A stretch of DNA of 64,000 nt from Archegozetes longisetosus (GCA_018873245.2 JAEMBT020000006.1:13734387-13798386); one strand, 5' to 3'; positions 1-10,592 are shown, counted from the stretch's first letter. The notes: generated by a model from the sequence alone, not told the origin. Numbers and translations: made by a program.

Positions 1-154
1 ATCCAGTTTGATCACATGTTGTTCTGTTCTGACAAGACATGTGTTAAGAACATTTTTGATTAAAAAATTAAATATGTCTGATTCTACTTCAAGATCCTTT
101 GAGGAACGAGAATCTTTTGTCAAGATTCACTACCTATTGAGGACGTCAATTCCT

Positions 155-391
155 TTAATATTTTTACTTGGAAATCTGCTTTACTATGCTGTTATCCGAA
201 CATTATTACAATGCTCATACTTCAGTTAAGCCGAGATATGATCAATAAAAAGAGTAATAAGTTATAAATTCAAGATAGAATCTGCTTTTGTTTTTATTGA
301 CCTTATCTCAGCTTAACTGAAATATGAGCATAATTTGTAACAATGCTTGGGTAAAAGCATAGTAAGGCAAATTTTCAAGCGAAAAAATTGA
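155..391. repeat. Foldback (long inverted repeat) element
   Basis: Two arms of roughly 90 bp (about 165-252 and 291-384) are near-perfect reverse complements around a short centre near 270. Both carry the stretch with CAGTTAAGC and TTACTATGC in mirrored order. No coding capacity is convincing; the open frame across the left arm is a by-product of the repeat. A non-autonomous foldback or MITE-like element is the simplest reading. Family and target duplication were not resolved. Confidence 0.7.
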
Positions 392-1226
392 AGAAAAATG
401 TTTTGATATTAAAAGAAAATATGATCAATAGTGTACGTGAACCCGACCCTGTTCTATCAACGATCAATGCAGCCACTCAGCCACTAAGAAAGCTAAACAT
501 TAAATGTTTTTATACTGTAGATAAATTCAGAACCCATCTTGGCATCTGAAAGTCATATGAAATCAAAAGTTTGCATTAAACTTTACTATCAAAGCTTTGA
601 CTAACTCTTAGATTCAGGGGGTCTGCTGATCAAACTCGAACAGAAAGGTGTTTGTGTTTTCGCACCTAATTCACAAAATTTTTCTATCATTATGTGCACA
701 GTAAAGATCGCCAAAAGGTGCATTTCTTTTGGAACAGCATTAATGCGCGTTAATAGAACACAAATTCTTTAGAAAGTCACTCAAATGTGAGACAACTTTT
801 TTACTCGTGAAACAACAATTTATTTATTGTTATTTCATTTGATTTGTTATACTAATAACATATAATATTATGTGTATTGCTTACATAACGATCTTCCAAA
901 TATTTTTGATTTCCTAAAGCTTAGTCTCAGATGGATTACTTTTTGAAGCAGAGTTTCCATAAAATTTTGTTGTCTGCTTGTTATTTGAATTTAATTTACA
1001 AACTTATTCGCCAGCATATCTCGTTATTAAAGTTTTAGAATGATAACTAATGTAGAGCACATGCTAGGTGTGAACTAGTGATCGACAAAGTTGGTCAGTG
1101 AGTATTAGAACACTGAAATTCCTTTCGCTTGAAAGGTTGGTTAGACAGCAAACGAATAGCCAACCGATAGAGTCGGGGATAAGAACTTCATTTTGCAGGA
1201 CAGGAGTTCCTGCTCATGTCAAACAC
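392..1226. other. Intergenic, nothing recognised
   Basis: AT-rich sequence between the foldback element and the old hAT-like element. I see no exon, RNA gene or clear repeat here. Confidence 0.5.
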
Positions 1227-2976
1227 TAGTGTGAACTGAGCTGCGCTGAGCCTGAAGCCCAGCTCACTTCAAGTTAAAAGTAAGGCAATGATAGTAAAGT
1301 ATTAATTGTAAAATAGTAGTCAATATTAAACCACTTCTCATATGTTAGTAAAATCACATCTTCTATTAAATTCAGTGATGAGACGCATTCATGAATTATG
1401 GACAATTGTTTTCAAACAGAATTTCACTTTAAAGTGGAATTTAATTCAATGACTGTTTATGTTTAAAGAGAGAATTAGTAACGTATTAGGCTTTAAAAGT
1501 AGTGTAATTTATATTCATTACTTAAATTTTTTAATGTTTGAAAGTAAGATTATCTAAATTCATTTTTTGAAAATTAATCGAAAATAAGAGAAAAATATTG
1601 TTTGAAACTGTAATCAATATGTCTTCGTGAGAAAGTGAAATATAATCATAAGACACACAATTACTGATGAGTTACACTGTAAGTGATGTCGAAGTGCCCC
1701 CAGAAATAGAGGCCTCAATCGGATCGGATCGGTGCTCTAAAATAGTCGGGTCAGATCTGCCCGATTGTATCCGAAATTAAAACTTCAAAAGTATTGTATA
1801 GAAACAGTATTTCACACATGTATGAATTATTAGCACTAAAACTGTAATTAAATAATTCAAAACTGAGGCAACCTTTCAGTATAACCAGAGAAAGGCAAAA
1901 TAGTTGAAAAAATAGTTGATTTATACAATTGTAAGACAAACTCTAATGTAAAACTTGAACTTTTATTATCAGATATTGACTTCCAATACATAATTCATAT
2001 TTTCAACAAGAAATGTGAATCAAAGTTCGAAAAAGGGTTTTGAAATCTTAAGTAAATACAGTATAAAGAAAATAATTTAAACCAAAAATACATTAATTTC
2101 TAAAATCAACATCTTTAAGATCTAAAAAATTTAGTAATTGTTCACAATAAAAAATGGATTTTATAATCTTTTGATTTGTTTTGTTCTTTAAATATAGCAT
2201 TGGGATGTAAATCATGCACTAGAAGATTTTAAAAATCAATGAATCATTGACTTTGATAACACTTCAATCATTCGATCAAGTTTTGATAAAAAAATTCAAC
2301 GTTTAGTAGTAGGGTTTGTACGTTTGTATAAATCAACTATTTTTTCAACTATTTTGCTTATCTCTGAGTATAACAAATACAAGCACTTTATTGTCTATTG
2401 TTTCAAAAATGTCAGTTTCAGAGGAAAGTGAATCAAATATAAGCGAATCATAATTAAATAAATCAATTGAAATTTAGATAGTCTAATTCATATACTGATA
2501 AAGTTGACAAAAGTTATTCATTAGATCTAACTTTGATTTAATTAAACAATAATTAATATTGATTTTGTATACATTAGTAAAATCCTTATTTCAATAATTA
2601 CTTTCGGATCGGATCAGAAAAGCAAGAGGTTCGGACCCGTATCGGATGGGATCTGAGTCTTAAAAATATCGGATTGGATAGGACTTAGCATTTGCTATTT
2701 TTTCGCTCTCTACTCAGAAACTCAAAAGTGAAATAAAATCGTTTTCTTTATTAAATAAGCGATAAAGCATTAAGATTTTTTAAATGTATAAAAATGAGAC
2801 GCTATGAGCATTGAAGTTTCGAGTAATACACTTAAGAAACATGAAAATAGATCATAGCTTGTTTCAAGCTTTGTCTCAAATCTAATTCAACATGTTTGAA
2901 TTGATTCTTTAAATTTTACGATCAAAACGAACTTATTATTTGTACAAATACTCGATTGTAACTTGAAAGAAATATC
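1227..2976 (-). mobile_element. Old hAT-like non-autonomous element, interrupted
   Basis: The segments 1320-1700 and about 2870-2976 align, in reverse orientation, with the inside of the complete element at 10593-11482. Examples are the runs ending in AGTGAAATAYAATC and the block TTTACGATCAAAA followed by CAAATACT. The left end near 1227 starts TAGTG and carries the same GAGCTGCGCT subterminal motif as that element. The middle is occupied by a second element (1707-2712) plus about 150 bp not present in the relative. The right terminus was not found, so the end is approximate. It is clearly older and more diverged than the other copy. Confidence 0.65.
1707..2712. mobile_element. hAT-type non-autonomous element with GGATCGG subterminal repeats
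   Basis: The element starts TAGAGGCC and ends in the complement of TAGAGAGC. It is flanked by CCCAGAAA (1699-1706) and CTCAGAAA (2713-2720), an 8-bp target duplication with one mismatch, as expected for the hAT superfamily. Both subterminal regions carry clustered GGATCGGATC motifs in mirrored orientation (about 1719-1790 and 2604-2690). Inside are two perfect 32-bp inverted repeats (1895-1926 and 2326-2357) and, near 2407-2450, a short reading MSVSEESESNISES that ends in a stop. No transposase domain is recognisable. It lies inside the older element at 1227-2976. Confidence 0.75.
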
Positions 2977-3207
2977 TTAATTTCTCGAATATTTCCTACT
3001 GGTTATAAGTAAAAGCAGATTTTTTGAAAATTTTAGTAGTGCGGATGATAATTTGGTACCAATAGATCTCTGTGAGCTATACGCGGGTACAGACAATATT
3101 CGAAAAACTAGTACACCGTTTATAAATCGAAGGTCTTGTTTGTCCCAAACTATTGACAAGTACTACATAATAGCAAGTATTAATATAAGATTATATTACT
3201 TGTAAAT

Positions 3208-3615
3208 TTATTTGGCCGGCATCACATTTTTAAGTGACAAGACGTGGTATTTATTTCAGTTATTTCAGATTTATTCATAAGTAAACTTTTCACTCATTAT
3301 CGATAAGTTTGAAAATTTTCAACACTACCGGCAATACCCTATAATAAAATTAAAAACTTAACACAATTAAAAATTTGACTCACTTTATAACTGATATTCT
3401 GATGAAAAGGACACACTATATTGTAATATCATTTTTAATATGCGTTAAATTTTTAATTGTGTTCAGTTTAAAACTTTATTAACAAGGTCTTGCGACAGTA
3501 TTGAAAATTTTCAAACTTACCGGTAATGAGTAAAAAGTTTACTTATGAATAAATCTGAAATAACTGAAATTTATGCCACGTCGTGTCACTTAAAAATGCG
3601 ACGCCAGCCAAATAA
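3208..3615. repeat. Palindromic MITE with about 180-bp arms
   Basis: The left arm (3208 to about 3385) and right arm (about 3440-3615) are reverse complements with scattered mismatches and a small gap, separated by a short spacer. The outer ends read TTATTTGGC and GCCAAATAA. Shared inner blocks include AAGTAAACTTTT and AACACAATTAAAAATTT. It has no coding capacity and would form a very long hairpin. Superfamily is not assigned. Confidence 0.75.
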
Positions 3616-3621
3616 CTTTAT

Positions 3622-3748
3622 GAGCTGTATTCTGAATTCTGTTTTAAGCTCGACCCCAACTTAAGTTAGACCTGAAAATATAAATTTCAATAGCACCAAG
3701 CTAACTTGAGTCGAGATCGAGCTTAAAACAGAACTCATAATACGGCTC
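3622..3748. repeat. Short palindromic MITE (127 bp)
   Basis: The ends read GAGCTGTATTCTG and its approximate complement CATAATACGGCTC. The inverted arms continue inwards through CTGTTTTAAGCTCGA and TCGAGCTTAAAACAG. The bases on both sides are TAT, possibly a TA or TAT target duplication. It abuts the larger palindrome at 3208-3615, and about 360 bp separate it from the hydrolase start. Confidence 0.7.
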
Positions 3749-4111
3749 TATATGTAATATACTTGCTATTCACAATTTAAAGGTGCCTTTTATTATTTCG
3801 TCCGAAAGTGTAACACATAGCGTCCTCTATACTCGTTGCACCTTATAAAAGACTCTTCAAAGTTATACGACAGTTATTGCGTAATTATTGATTATTATTA
3901 AATCATATTTTAAGATTTGTTGTTATAGCAACTATATTGCACGTCAATTAATGATAGCCTCATTATTAGATATTTAGTTAATTGTGATCAAAATTTGACT
4001 CTTAATAATTTATGACACAATTATAAAAATTAGACATTCACAACTAAACATTTTATAATTTTATTAAGTGAAACTTTTTATATAATTTTTTTAATTTTAA
4101 GCATAATATAA

Positions 4112-5254
4112 ATGTTTACCCGATTCAATAGTTTAATAAACTTAAGATCAAAGTGTCGATTAATTATTCGTAGAATTTCAACAAAATTAAATGACAACAA
4201 TTCGTACCCAGTCCACAAAATTGAACTGAAAACTTGTGGAAAACTTTATGAGAGATTAAAACGTAAAAACAAATTATACCGAAATTCACCGAACGATGGA
4301 TTGAAAGTAAACATCGAGTACGCGGACACTTACTGTCCAAATAGAAATAATTTAAAACCAGTTATCGTTGCATTACATGGAGTCCCGGGCAGTCATCGCG
4401 ATTTCAGTCATTTAATCAAATACTTCGACTCAAAGAACTATCGCGTAATTGTTCCTAATTTTCCGGACTTTGAGTTGACTCGAGAGACTCAGTCGTATTG
4501 GCATTCGGCTGAAGAAAAGGCACAACTGGTTAGAGATCTATTAACAGAACTCGGTGTCAAACAAGTTGATTGTCTTGTATGTCATTCCGGAGGACTCTCT
4601 CCAGGTCTTTATCTTATTCTTAAATCAGCCTTTTGTTAGTACAGAAGGTTTAGACAGACGTTTTATTCAATTTTAGGTTCATTTCTATGGAGTGAATCCT
4701 CAAAACTGAATGTCAAATCTGTTGCTTTGTTCAACACCCCGTTTCCGACATGGGTCGGCACGTGGCATATCGTTTTTGCTAAATTTATTATTAAACTTAT
4801 TTCGTATAATCAAAAATTTTTATCATATAATCCTAAAATTTTGGCAAAACTAATCGGTTATCCGACAACTGGTGATAACGATCTGCTAATGGAAAGAGCC
4901 CTCATGAATCTCAACTCCAGGTTCAAAACAATAGGTCGAAGATACAAATACTTAAGAGATAACAAAATTCCGACATTACTTCTGATGACAGAAAATGATA
5001 ATTTAATTAAAAAGCAATATTTTTTCGATTTGGTGAATATATTAAGTGGAGTTAGAAATAAAGATTGTAACAATTGCAATTACTCTGTTTTTGATGGAAA
5101 CAAGACAAGCGTCGAATTAGTTTCTAATAATGTTAATAATGATCATTCACTGCATGTCGTTAATATCCGACCTGCAGGTCATTATGCGTTTATTAAATTT
5201 CCAGATATTGTCAATCCTTATGTCGAAAAACTAATAAAAAGAATTTGTTCATAA
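4112..5254 (+). CDS. Alpha/beta hydrolase, DUF1057-like, probable mitochondrial leader
   Basis: Two exons, 4112-4604 and 4677-5254, are joined across a 72-nt intron (CCAG|GTCTTT ... TTTTAG|GTTC, phase 1). The joined protein is 356 aa and reads smoothly over the junction as SGGLSPGSFLWSESS. It has the oxyanion-side motif LHGVPGS (H89-G90), a nucleophile elbow CHSGG with Ser159, and plausible Asp272 (TENDN) and His333 (AGHYAF), which complete a triad. The order and spacing resemble the DUF1057 alpha/beta hydrolases known from nematodes; that is recalled family knowledge, not a search. The first 30 residues are rich in Arg/Lys and lack acidic residues until Asp28, like a mitochondrial targeting peptide. 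The substrate is unknown. A polyadenylation signal AATAAA lies at 5412-5417. The splice and fold are well supported, the mitochondrial location less so. Confidence 0.9.
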
Positions 5255-5411
5255 ACATTGATTTTATTAATTTCTGAATATTTATTAGAAACTATTCGAT
5301 AGCTTAGGATAAGACCTTACGCTTCATACGTTTCTTCTGTTTTTATTTCAACAATTTTTCAGCTTTTAATAATTTTTAAAAAGTTTTCTGATTTGTAGTT
5401 CTAAAGTTTTG

Positions 5412-5417
5412 AATAAA
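5412..5417 (+). promoter_or_regulatory. Polyadenylation signal of the hydrolase gene
   Basis: An AATAAA hexamer lies about 160 nt after the hydrolase stop codon, the first on this strand downstream of the gene. The assignment is by position only. Confidence 0.5.
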
Positions 5418-7226
5418 ATAACTTTATTAAAAATTTAATATTTATTTGTGTTTATAATTAAAAGTCTCTTAACTCGGTTGAGGTGTTTTGTACACACTCA
5501 TCATGTGTTTGATTGTATTTGAGTGCAAACATATATTATGTATATCATATAATATTAGCGATCTACGAAATTTGTAAAAAGTTTAGGCGATACCCAATCA
5601 TTAGTTTGAGAGCTACGGCATAGAACAACCGACCAATAATCTAAAGCAGTAACATATAGTCTATTGAACGCGGAATAAACAAAATATTACATATTATTCA
5701 AAATTTCCAAAAACCTTAAACAAACTAATTGAGATATGATTAACAGAAGATAAATTCTGCAATTTTTTTCAAGAAATAGATCTAAGAAATATTTTAGGTT
5801 TAAGCTAAATTTTAAGTTTTTATAAATAGCAAGAAATGCAGTTAATTTTGAATTGATTGTATTATAAGAATAGCTACGCATTTTGACTTTATTTTTTTAA
5901 ATCAAAATTTTGACAAACTTATTCGATAAAATTGAAATTTTATATCATAAAACTAATTTAAAAATCGAAATTCAGCTATAATTTAATATTTTATTGATCA
6001 TATGTCTTATTGTTTACTAATTCAATTTTATATTTAACCCAACGTTTTTGCAATTGCATATAGCGTCATATTTTATTTGTTTACTTTTTGTTAGCTTTGA
6101 AAAAATTATCTTAACATACTTTTAAACTAAATACAAGTAATAAAAAGTTGGAAAAGTTATTTTTAATTCACAAAGAATTTAATCAATTATTTTATTTTAT
6201 ATTTAGTTAATATTTATATTAACTTGCTTCAGATAATTTTGATTGTGCATCAGATTATTTTAGCTGACTTTTCAATACCTACTTTTCCCAAATTTAAGTA
6301 AAAGTTTACAAACCTTCAGTTTAGTTTTAAAGAACTCTTCACAGAATATAATTAAATGCTATAAATATCATTTGCTTGCGTTTACACTAGTTCTAAAAGT
6401 TTAAAAGCAATACAAATCAGTGAAAACCTGTTTTAAGTATGTTTTCTTTAATGTGAAATAAAACTCTGATGCACAATCAAAATTATACACAGAGCTGTTG
6501 AGAAAGAGGGAGAGTATGTCTAGATTATACTAAATTTTAATCCAAACCTGTAATTTCGTTTTAGAATAATTAAAAAATTAATAATGTCACAAACTTTTCA
6601 CCCGTCCTAAGTAAATTCGCGGAAATGACATTCCGCAAAACGAATTCGGAAAATCGGACATAATCGTAACAAATACCTGATAAATACTCTGTAACTCCTA
6701 AACAGAACAAAAATTCAAAATATAGAGTAAACTTCAAAAACACTAGCATTTGATATGAGACTCGAAACGTTAAACACTATCTCCCTTTTGCATTATTTTT
6801 GAGTTAAAAATACAGTTTATATTAGTTTTAATTATTTTCTAGTGTTTCGTTATCATATAAAATGAGTCACAGTTGGGTGGTTCTCACAAGTTCACACGAA
6901 AAGCACCGCCATTTTTTATTCTAAATTAACACCATTTTCAATATTCACCAAATCATAAAAGTACTACATAATAAAATGTTAATTTCGTCCAATTATTAAT
7001 TTTTATCCCAATACTGATAGAATATTGAATAATATAGTTTCATTCGTTGAGTCTCTAGTAAAACTTCCACTTATTAATGAGTAAAATTCAAGATTAACCT
7101 ACAAACTATACTTCGGATGAATGCAATGAAGCAGTATCTCTTGTTGAATTTACATTATAGATAGGACTTTGTAGCACTCATCCGATGACTTGTGGCAATT
7201 CCTCATTAGTACTTATGAAATCTTAA
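5418..7226. other. Intergenic, with one small MITE
   Basis: AT-rich spacer between the hydrolase (+) and the guanine deaminase (-), which are convergent. Apart from the inverted-repeat element at 6233-6486 I see no exon or RNA gene. Confidence 0.5.
6233..6486. repeat. Small MITE with 22-bp terminal inverted repeats
   Basis: The sequence at 6233-6254 is repeated as a perfect reverse complement at 6465-6486; its core is GATTGTGCATCAGA. A TA lies next to each outer end, so a TA target duplication and Tc1/mariner-type mobilisation are possible. The 210-bp interior is AT-rich and non-coding. Confidence 0.65.
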
Positions 7227-7468
7227 TTTATTGATTGTAGCACAGAGTAGTTGCTATCGTATAGAAATATACTTGAATGATTCCTTTGAGTGAATTTTCT
7301 GTATATCCATAACAACTTTTAATTCTTTCCAATTTCTCGTCTGATATTTTAAAAATGTGACAAAATCTTTACAACTAAATTTCTCATATTTAAACAAATT
7401 GATAGGCATTAACACGCTTGTTAACAATGTTAAATTGAATTTAAATGTTATTATCGAGAATAAGCGAA

Positions 7469-7532
7469 CAGTTGAACTATACTCAATTGTTAATAACATT
7501 GTTGTTTTTAACACTTGAGTATAGTTCAATTG
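7469..7532. repeat. Hairpin across the guanine deaminase stop codon
   Basis: The 25-nt arms 7469-7493 and 7508-7532 are reverse complements with two mismatches, around a 14-nt loop. The core is TTGAACTATACTCAA. The TGA stop of the guanine deaminase (7528-7526) lies inside the upstream arm of the mRNA hairpin. It may be a tiny foldback insertion that supplied the present stop and start of the 3' UTR, or a regulatory stem-loop. Confidence 0.75.
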
Positions 7533-8896
7533 TCCTCTCTTTTTGAGTGTATAAGTCTTCCATTAACATAGACGTCTATAATATTTCGATTATCTCCATT
7601 GTTGATAAACTTTTGGAATAATGTACGGATATTATCCGCCGCAAATACACTTATTGGAGAACCTTTGACATTTGGATCTATAATTAACGCATCAAAATAA
7701 TTTCCTTCTCTGAAATTTCCTAGTTTTTCTTCTCCTAGTACTCTACTTCCTCCTATTGTTGCTAGATAAAACAATTGTTCTAATTTTATATAGTTGAACG
7801 TGCCTTCTACTATTCCATTTGATACTCCCACGAAGTAAGCAGTTCTAATTTGCTGAAAAATAGAGGGTGCATAACCCCCAGCCATATCTGTTCCTAATCC
7901 TAATTTATCTACTTTATTAATTAGATTAGAATAATTCGCAGAACTAATTCTCAGAAACCAATTGGAGTTAGGACAAAGGGCGACACCTGCGTTTCTTTGG
8001 CTTAAGAGTTCCACTTCAGCGTCAGTAGGATACACGAAATGAGCCATTATTGACTTGATGCCAAGTAGTTCCATTTGATCATAGACATTTGTATAGCTTG
8101 AGTATTCAGACTCTAATTGCTCTACCCATGCTATCTCATCTAAGTTCTCATCTAAATGAGTTTGTATTGCAGTGTCGTACATTTTTGCAAGTTTCCCTAA
8201 TCCTTTCATCAAATTGTTTGAACAAGTAGGAACGAAACGAGGAGTAATTACAGGTTTCACTATGCCCTCCCTTGATAAGCAATATTTTATGAAATCTTCG
8301 GTATCTTGTAAGCTACTATTTGTAGTTTCTATATAGAAGTCTGGAGCATTTCTATCCATATTTACTTTTCCAACTAGTGCTCTTTGTCCTTTTTCACGTA
8401 CTATGTCGAATAACAATTTAGTAGAATTAAGATATATAGTTCCATAGTACGTAGCAAATGTTGTTCCGCTAGTTATTAATCTATCGACAACAGCATTATA
8501 AATTTCTGTGGCGTATGACTTATTACTGAACTTCGCCTCTTCAGGAAAGGTATAAGTATTTAACCAATCTATAAGTTGTAAATCCATTCCTGCTCCATCA
8601 TATACGTACTGAGATGCGTGGATGTGAGTATCCACAAATCCAGGAATTAAAAATTGGTTGCCTTCAAGTTTTATTACTTCTTTATCTTTACAAATTTCAA
8701 GGTTGTCTCCCTTTACCACTTTTGTTATTACTCCTGCGCTGTTGACAAATATTGCTCCATTTGCATATTCAATGTATGTCTTATTCAAGGAATGTATGAA
8801 AGTTCCACAAAATGTCGTCGATTTCCCATGAAATGGCTTCGATTCAGTATTAGAGTAGAAAATATAGAGGAATATTAGTAGTATTGCTTTTTTCAT
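7526..8896 (-). CDS. Guanine deaminase with signal peptide (secreted form)
   Basis: An intronless gene for a 456-aa amidohydrolase that turns guanine into xanthine and ammonia. ATG at 8896 is the first in-frame start; a TAA lies in frame at 8959-8957. Metal ligands and active-site motifs match animal guanine deaminase: PGFVDTHIHASQY (His91, His93), TPRF (Arg220), IQTHLDEN (His247), MAHFVYP (His286) and GLGTDMAGG (Asp337). The end, RNIIDVYVNGRLI, also matches. Residues 1-19 (MKKAILLIFLYIFYSNTES) form a basic start and hydrophobic core, a classic signal peptide, whereas vertebrate guanine deaminase is cytosolic. Five N-glycosylation sequons (N38, N125, N157, N193, N321) fit secretion but are weak evidence. 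An AATAAA on this strand at 7232-7227 could end the transcript. The enzyme call is very firm; the secreted location is inferred from the N-terminus. Confidence 0.95.
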   Translation of the reverse strand: MKKAILLIFLYIFYSNTESKPFHGKSTTFCGTFIHSLNKTYIEYANGAIFVNSAGVITKVVKGDNLEICKDKEVIKLEGNQFLIPGFVDTHIHASQYVYDGAGMDLQLIDWLNTYTFPEEAKFSNKSYATEIYNAVVDRLITSGTTFATYYGTIYLNSTKLLFDIVREKGQRALVGKVNMDRNAPDFYIETTNSSLQDTEDFIKYCLSREGIVKPVITPRFVPTCSNNLMKGLGKLAKMYDTAIQTHLDENLDEIAWVEQLESEYSSYTNVYDQMELLGIKSIMAHFVYPTDAEVELLSQRNAGVALCPNSNWFLRISSANYSNLINKVDKLGLGTDMAGGYAPSIFQQIRTAYFVGVSNGIVEGTFNYIKLEQLFYLATIGGSRVLGEEKLGNFREGNYFDALIIDPNVKGSPISVFAADNIRTLFQKFINNGDNRNIIDVYVNGRLIHSKREDN

Positions 8897-9184
8897 TTTT
8901 GCTTTAAATGTAGTAGGGCGTGTACCATTCACTTCTAAAATAATGAGAGATATTGGTTAAAAGTTGTTTTTCATTTTAGAATGAACACTTAAAATATAAC
9001 TTTTTGATATATGGAGAATAACATTACTGTAAAGTTGCAGTTGTAACAATACGGTTGCTAAACGAGGCAAAAGCAGAGAAGTTACAAATGAAAAACGTCA
9101 TCAACACAAAAGTGAGGGTTACATCCAGGGTTCTGCAAGATCTAACGGACTAGTGGGGTCTAGTATTCTGGGTGTATTATGAGT

Positions 9185-9815
9185 TTAAGGGAAAGGCCAG
9201 TTTCGGGAGATGGGGTGAAGGCTATAATTGGCGAACCGCTCAGCCTATAACCAAAAGTGAACTATCGTTAGACTCGTCTATTCATCTCAAATTCTCTGAG
9301 CTATGACCTGGTCTTATGCAATGACCTTTGACCTCTGTATACGTCTCAAACCAAATTGTCCCAAAATTTTCACATTGTGCGATTTGAAAAATCCAATCGC
9401 CGTTCGATTAAGCATGGCCTAATATCTAAATTTGTCTACGAGACCTACCTTCTATTTGACCTCTGCCCTTTGTTACAAGCCAAAAATAGGGCTGGATTCG
9501 GCAGATAGAGTCAAGGCTATAAGATTTTAAACTAAGTCAAAATGGGGCGTGTCATATATCATTCGAAAGGTCACACTTAGTAGTAACCAATGGCCAGATT
9601 AATGACCAACTAAACCAACCAACAAGCCAATCAATCAGATCACCAAAAACTAACTGATCGAGGTCAAATGTCGTAACCCAATGGTATTGATATAGGTCAA
9701 AAGATTCGTCACGTGGAGCAGAGTCCGTTGATATATAAGACTTATTTATACGTCAAGCGGTTCGCTAGTTATAGCCGTCACCCTATCTCCCGAAACTCAC
9801 CAAGGGAAAACTTAA
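9185..9815. mobile_element. Non-autonomous element with imperfect inverted ends
   Basis: The left end carries AGTTTCGGGAGATGGGGTG, then AAGGCTATAATTGGCGAACCGCT (about 9200-9241). Near the right end (about 9759-9803) the same string occurs as a diverged reverse complement. A third, direct, diverged copy of the core (TTCGGCAGATAGAGTC then AAGGCTATAA) lies at about 9498-9522. Repeated short TGACCT runs fill the interior. No open frame is convincing. Exact ends and target duplication were not resolved. Confidence 0.6.
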
Positions 9816-9907
9816 GGGGTTGTCGAATTTTTGTAAAAACTCACGGGAGGGTATAAAGTTACCTTGGTCCCCCTTTGTATTATAACCTCTGAAAAAGTTT
9901 AGGTAAA

Positions 9908-10222
9908 TGCGGACACCGATCTACTCTCTTGCTGGACTATGGCTGTATCCCTGTAGCGATTCAGTGCATTCCGAAGAAGCTGTCAAATTGTAACATTTCT
10001 CCATAAATGTGAGTGGTGGATAATCACCAAAATGGGCTCACTCCACCATCCCACTTTATTGTTGGGCAACATTGCTTAAAAAGTAATGCTTACTATACAA
10101 ACTTTTCTTAAGTTAAAGTTGGTTTCACCAGTGTGACACGCAAATCAGAAAGAGTAAATCACACTAATTCTGATACAGTGAAACTCCTGAGCGGATAGCT
10201 TATCATCAAAAGGGTGTCCGCA
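9908..10222. repeat. Possible TIR element (315 bp)
   Basis: A perfect 10-bp inverted repeat, TGCGGACACC and GGTGTCCGCA, bounds 315 bp of sequence that is less AT-rich than its surroundings. I see no target-site duplication, so this is a tentative call. Confidence 0.35.
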
Positions 10223-10592
10223 CAACTAGAGTGTCTGTCGAGAAAGATCTTTTAATATACTTTTTGACTTTATTAAAGATTGTCTGCTCAGTTGGTGTAT
10301 ACGCTCATAAGAGTTTCACTATCGCGCTTACTAACACAATGTAATATATTATTAGTATAAGGTAGCTTACCTAATCAAGACCAGACAAATCTTGACATAA
10401 AAGTAATTTGCTTCACTCAATACCAAACTGCCTACAAGACAAACCACAAAAAATGCAACCTCTTCACATAAATGGGCAGCTTTTATAGTGTTACCAAACA
10501 AATCGACGGAATTTAATCAAAGAAATAATTAGTGATAAACAAAGTATCATAACATCAAAGGCGAGTATCAGCATAAGTTATATAATAATAAG

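Noticed and set aside
7254-7529. Open frame of 91 codons following guanine deaminase
   Set aside because: It has no ATG at the start, lies in the 3' UTR and is AT-rich with no recognisable domain; part of it comes from the hairpin.
8897-8932. Longer N-terminus for guanine deaminase beginning at 8932
   Set aside because: It would need a GTG start; the first ATG (8896) begins a textbook signal peptide and an in-frame stop lies upstream.
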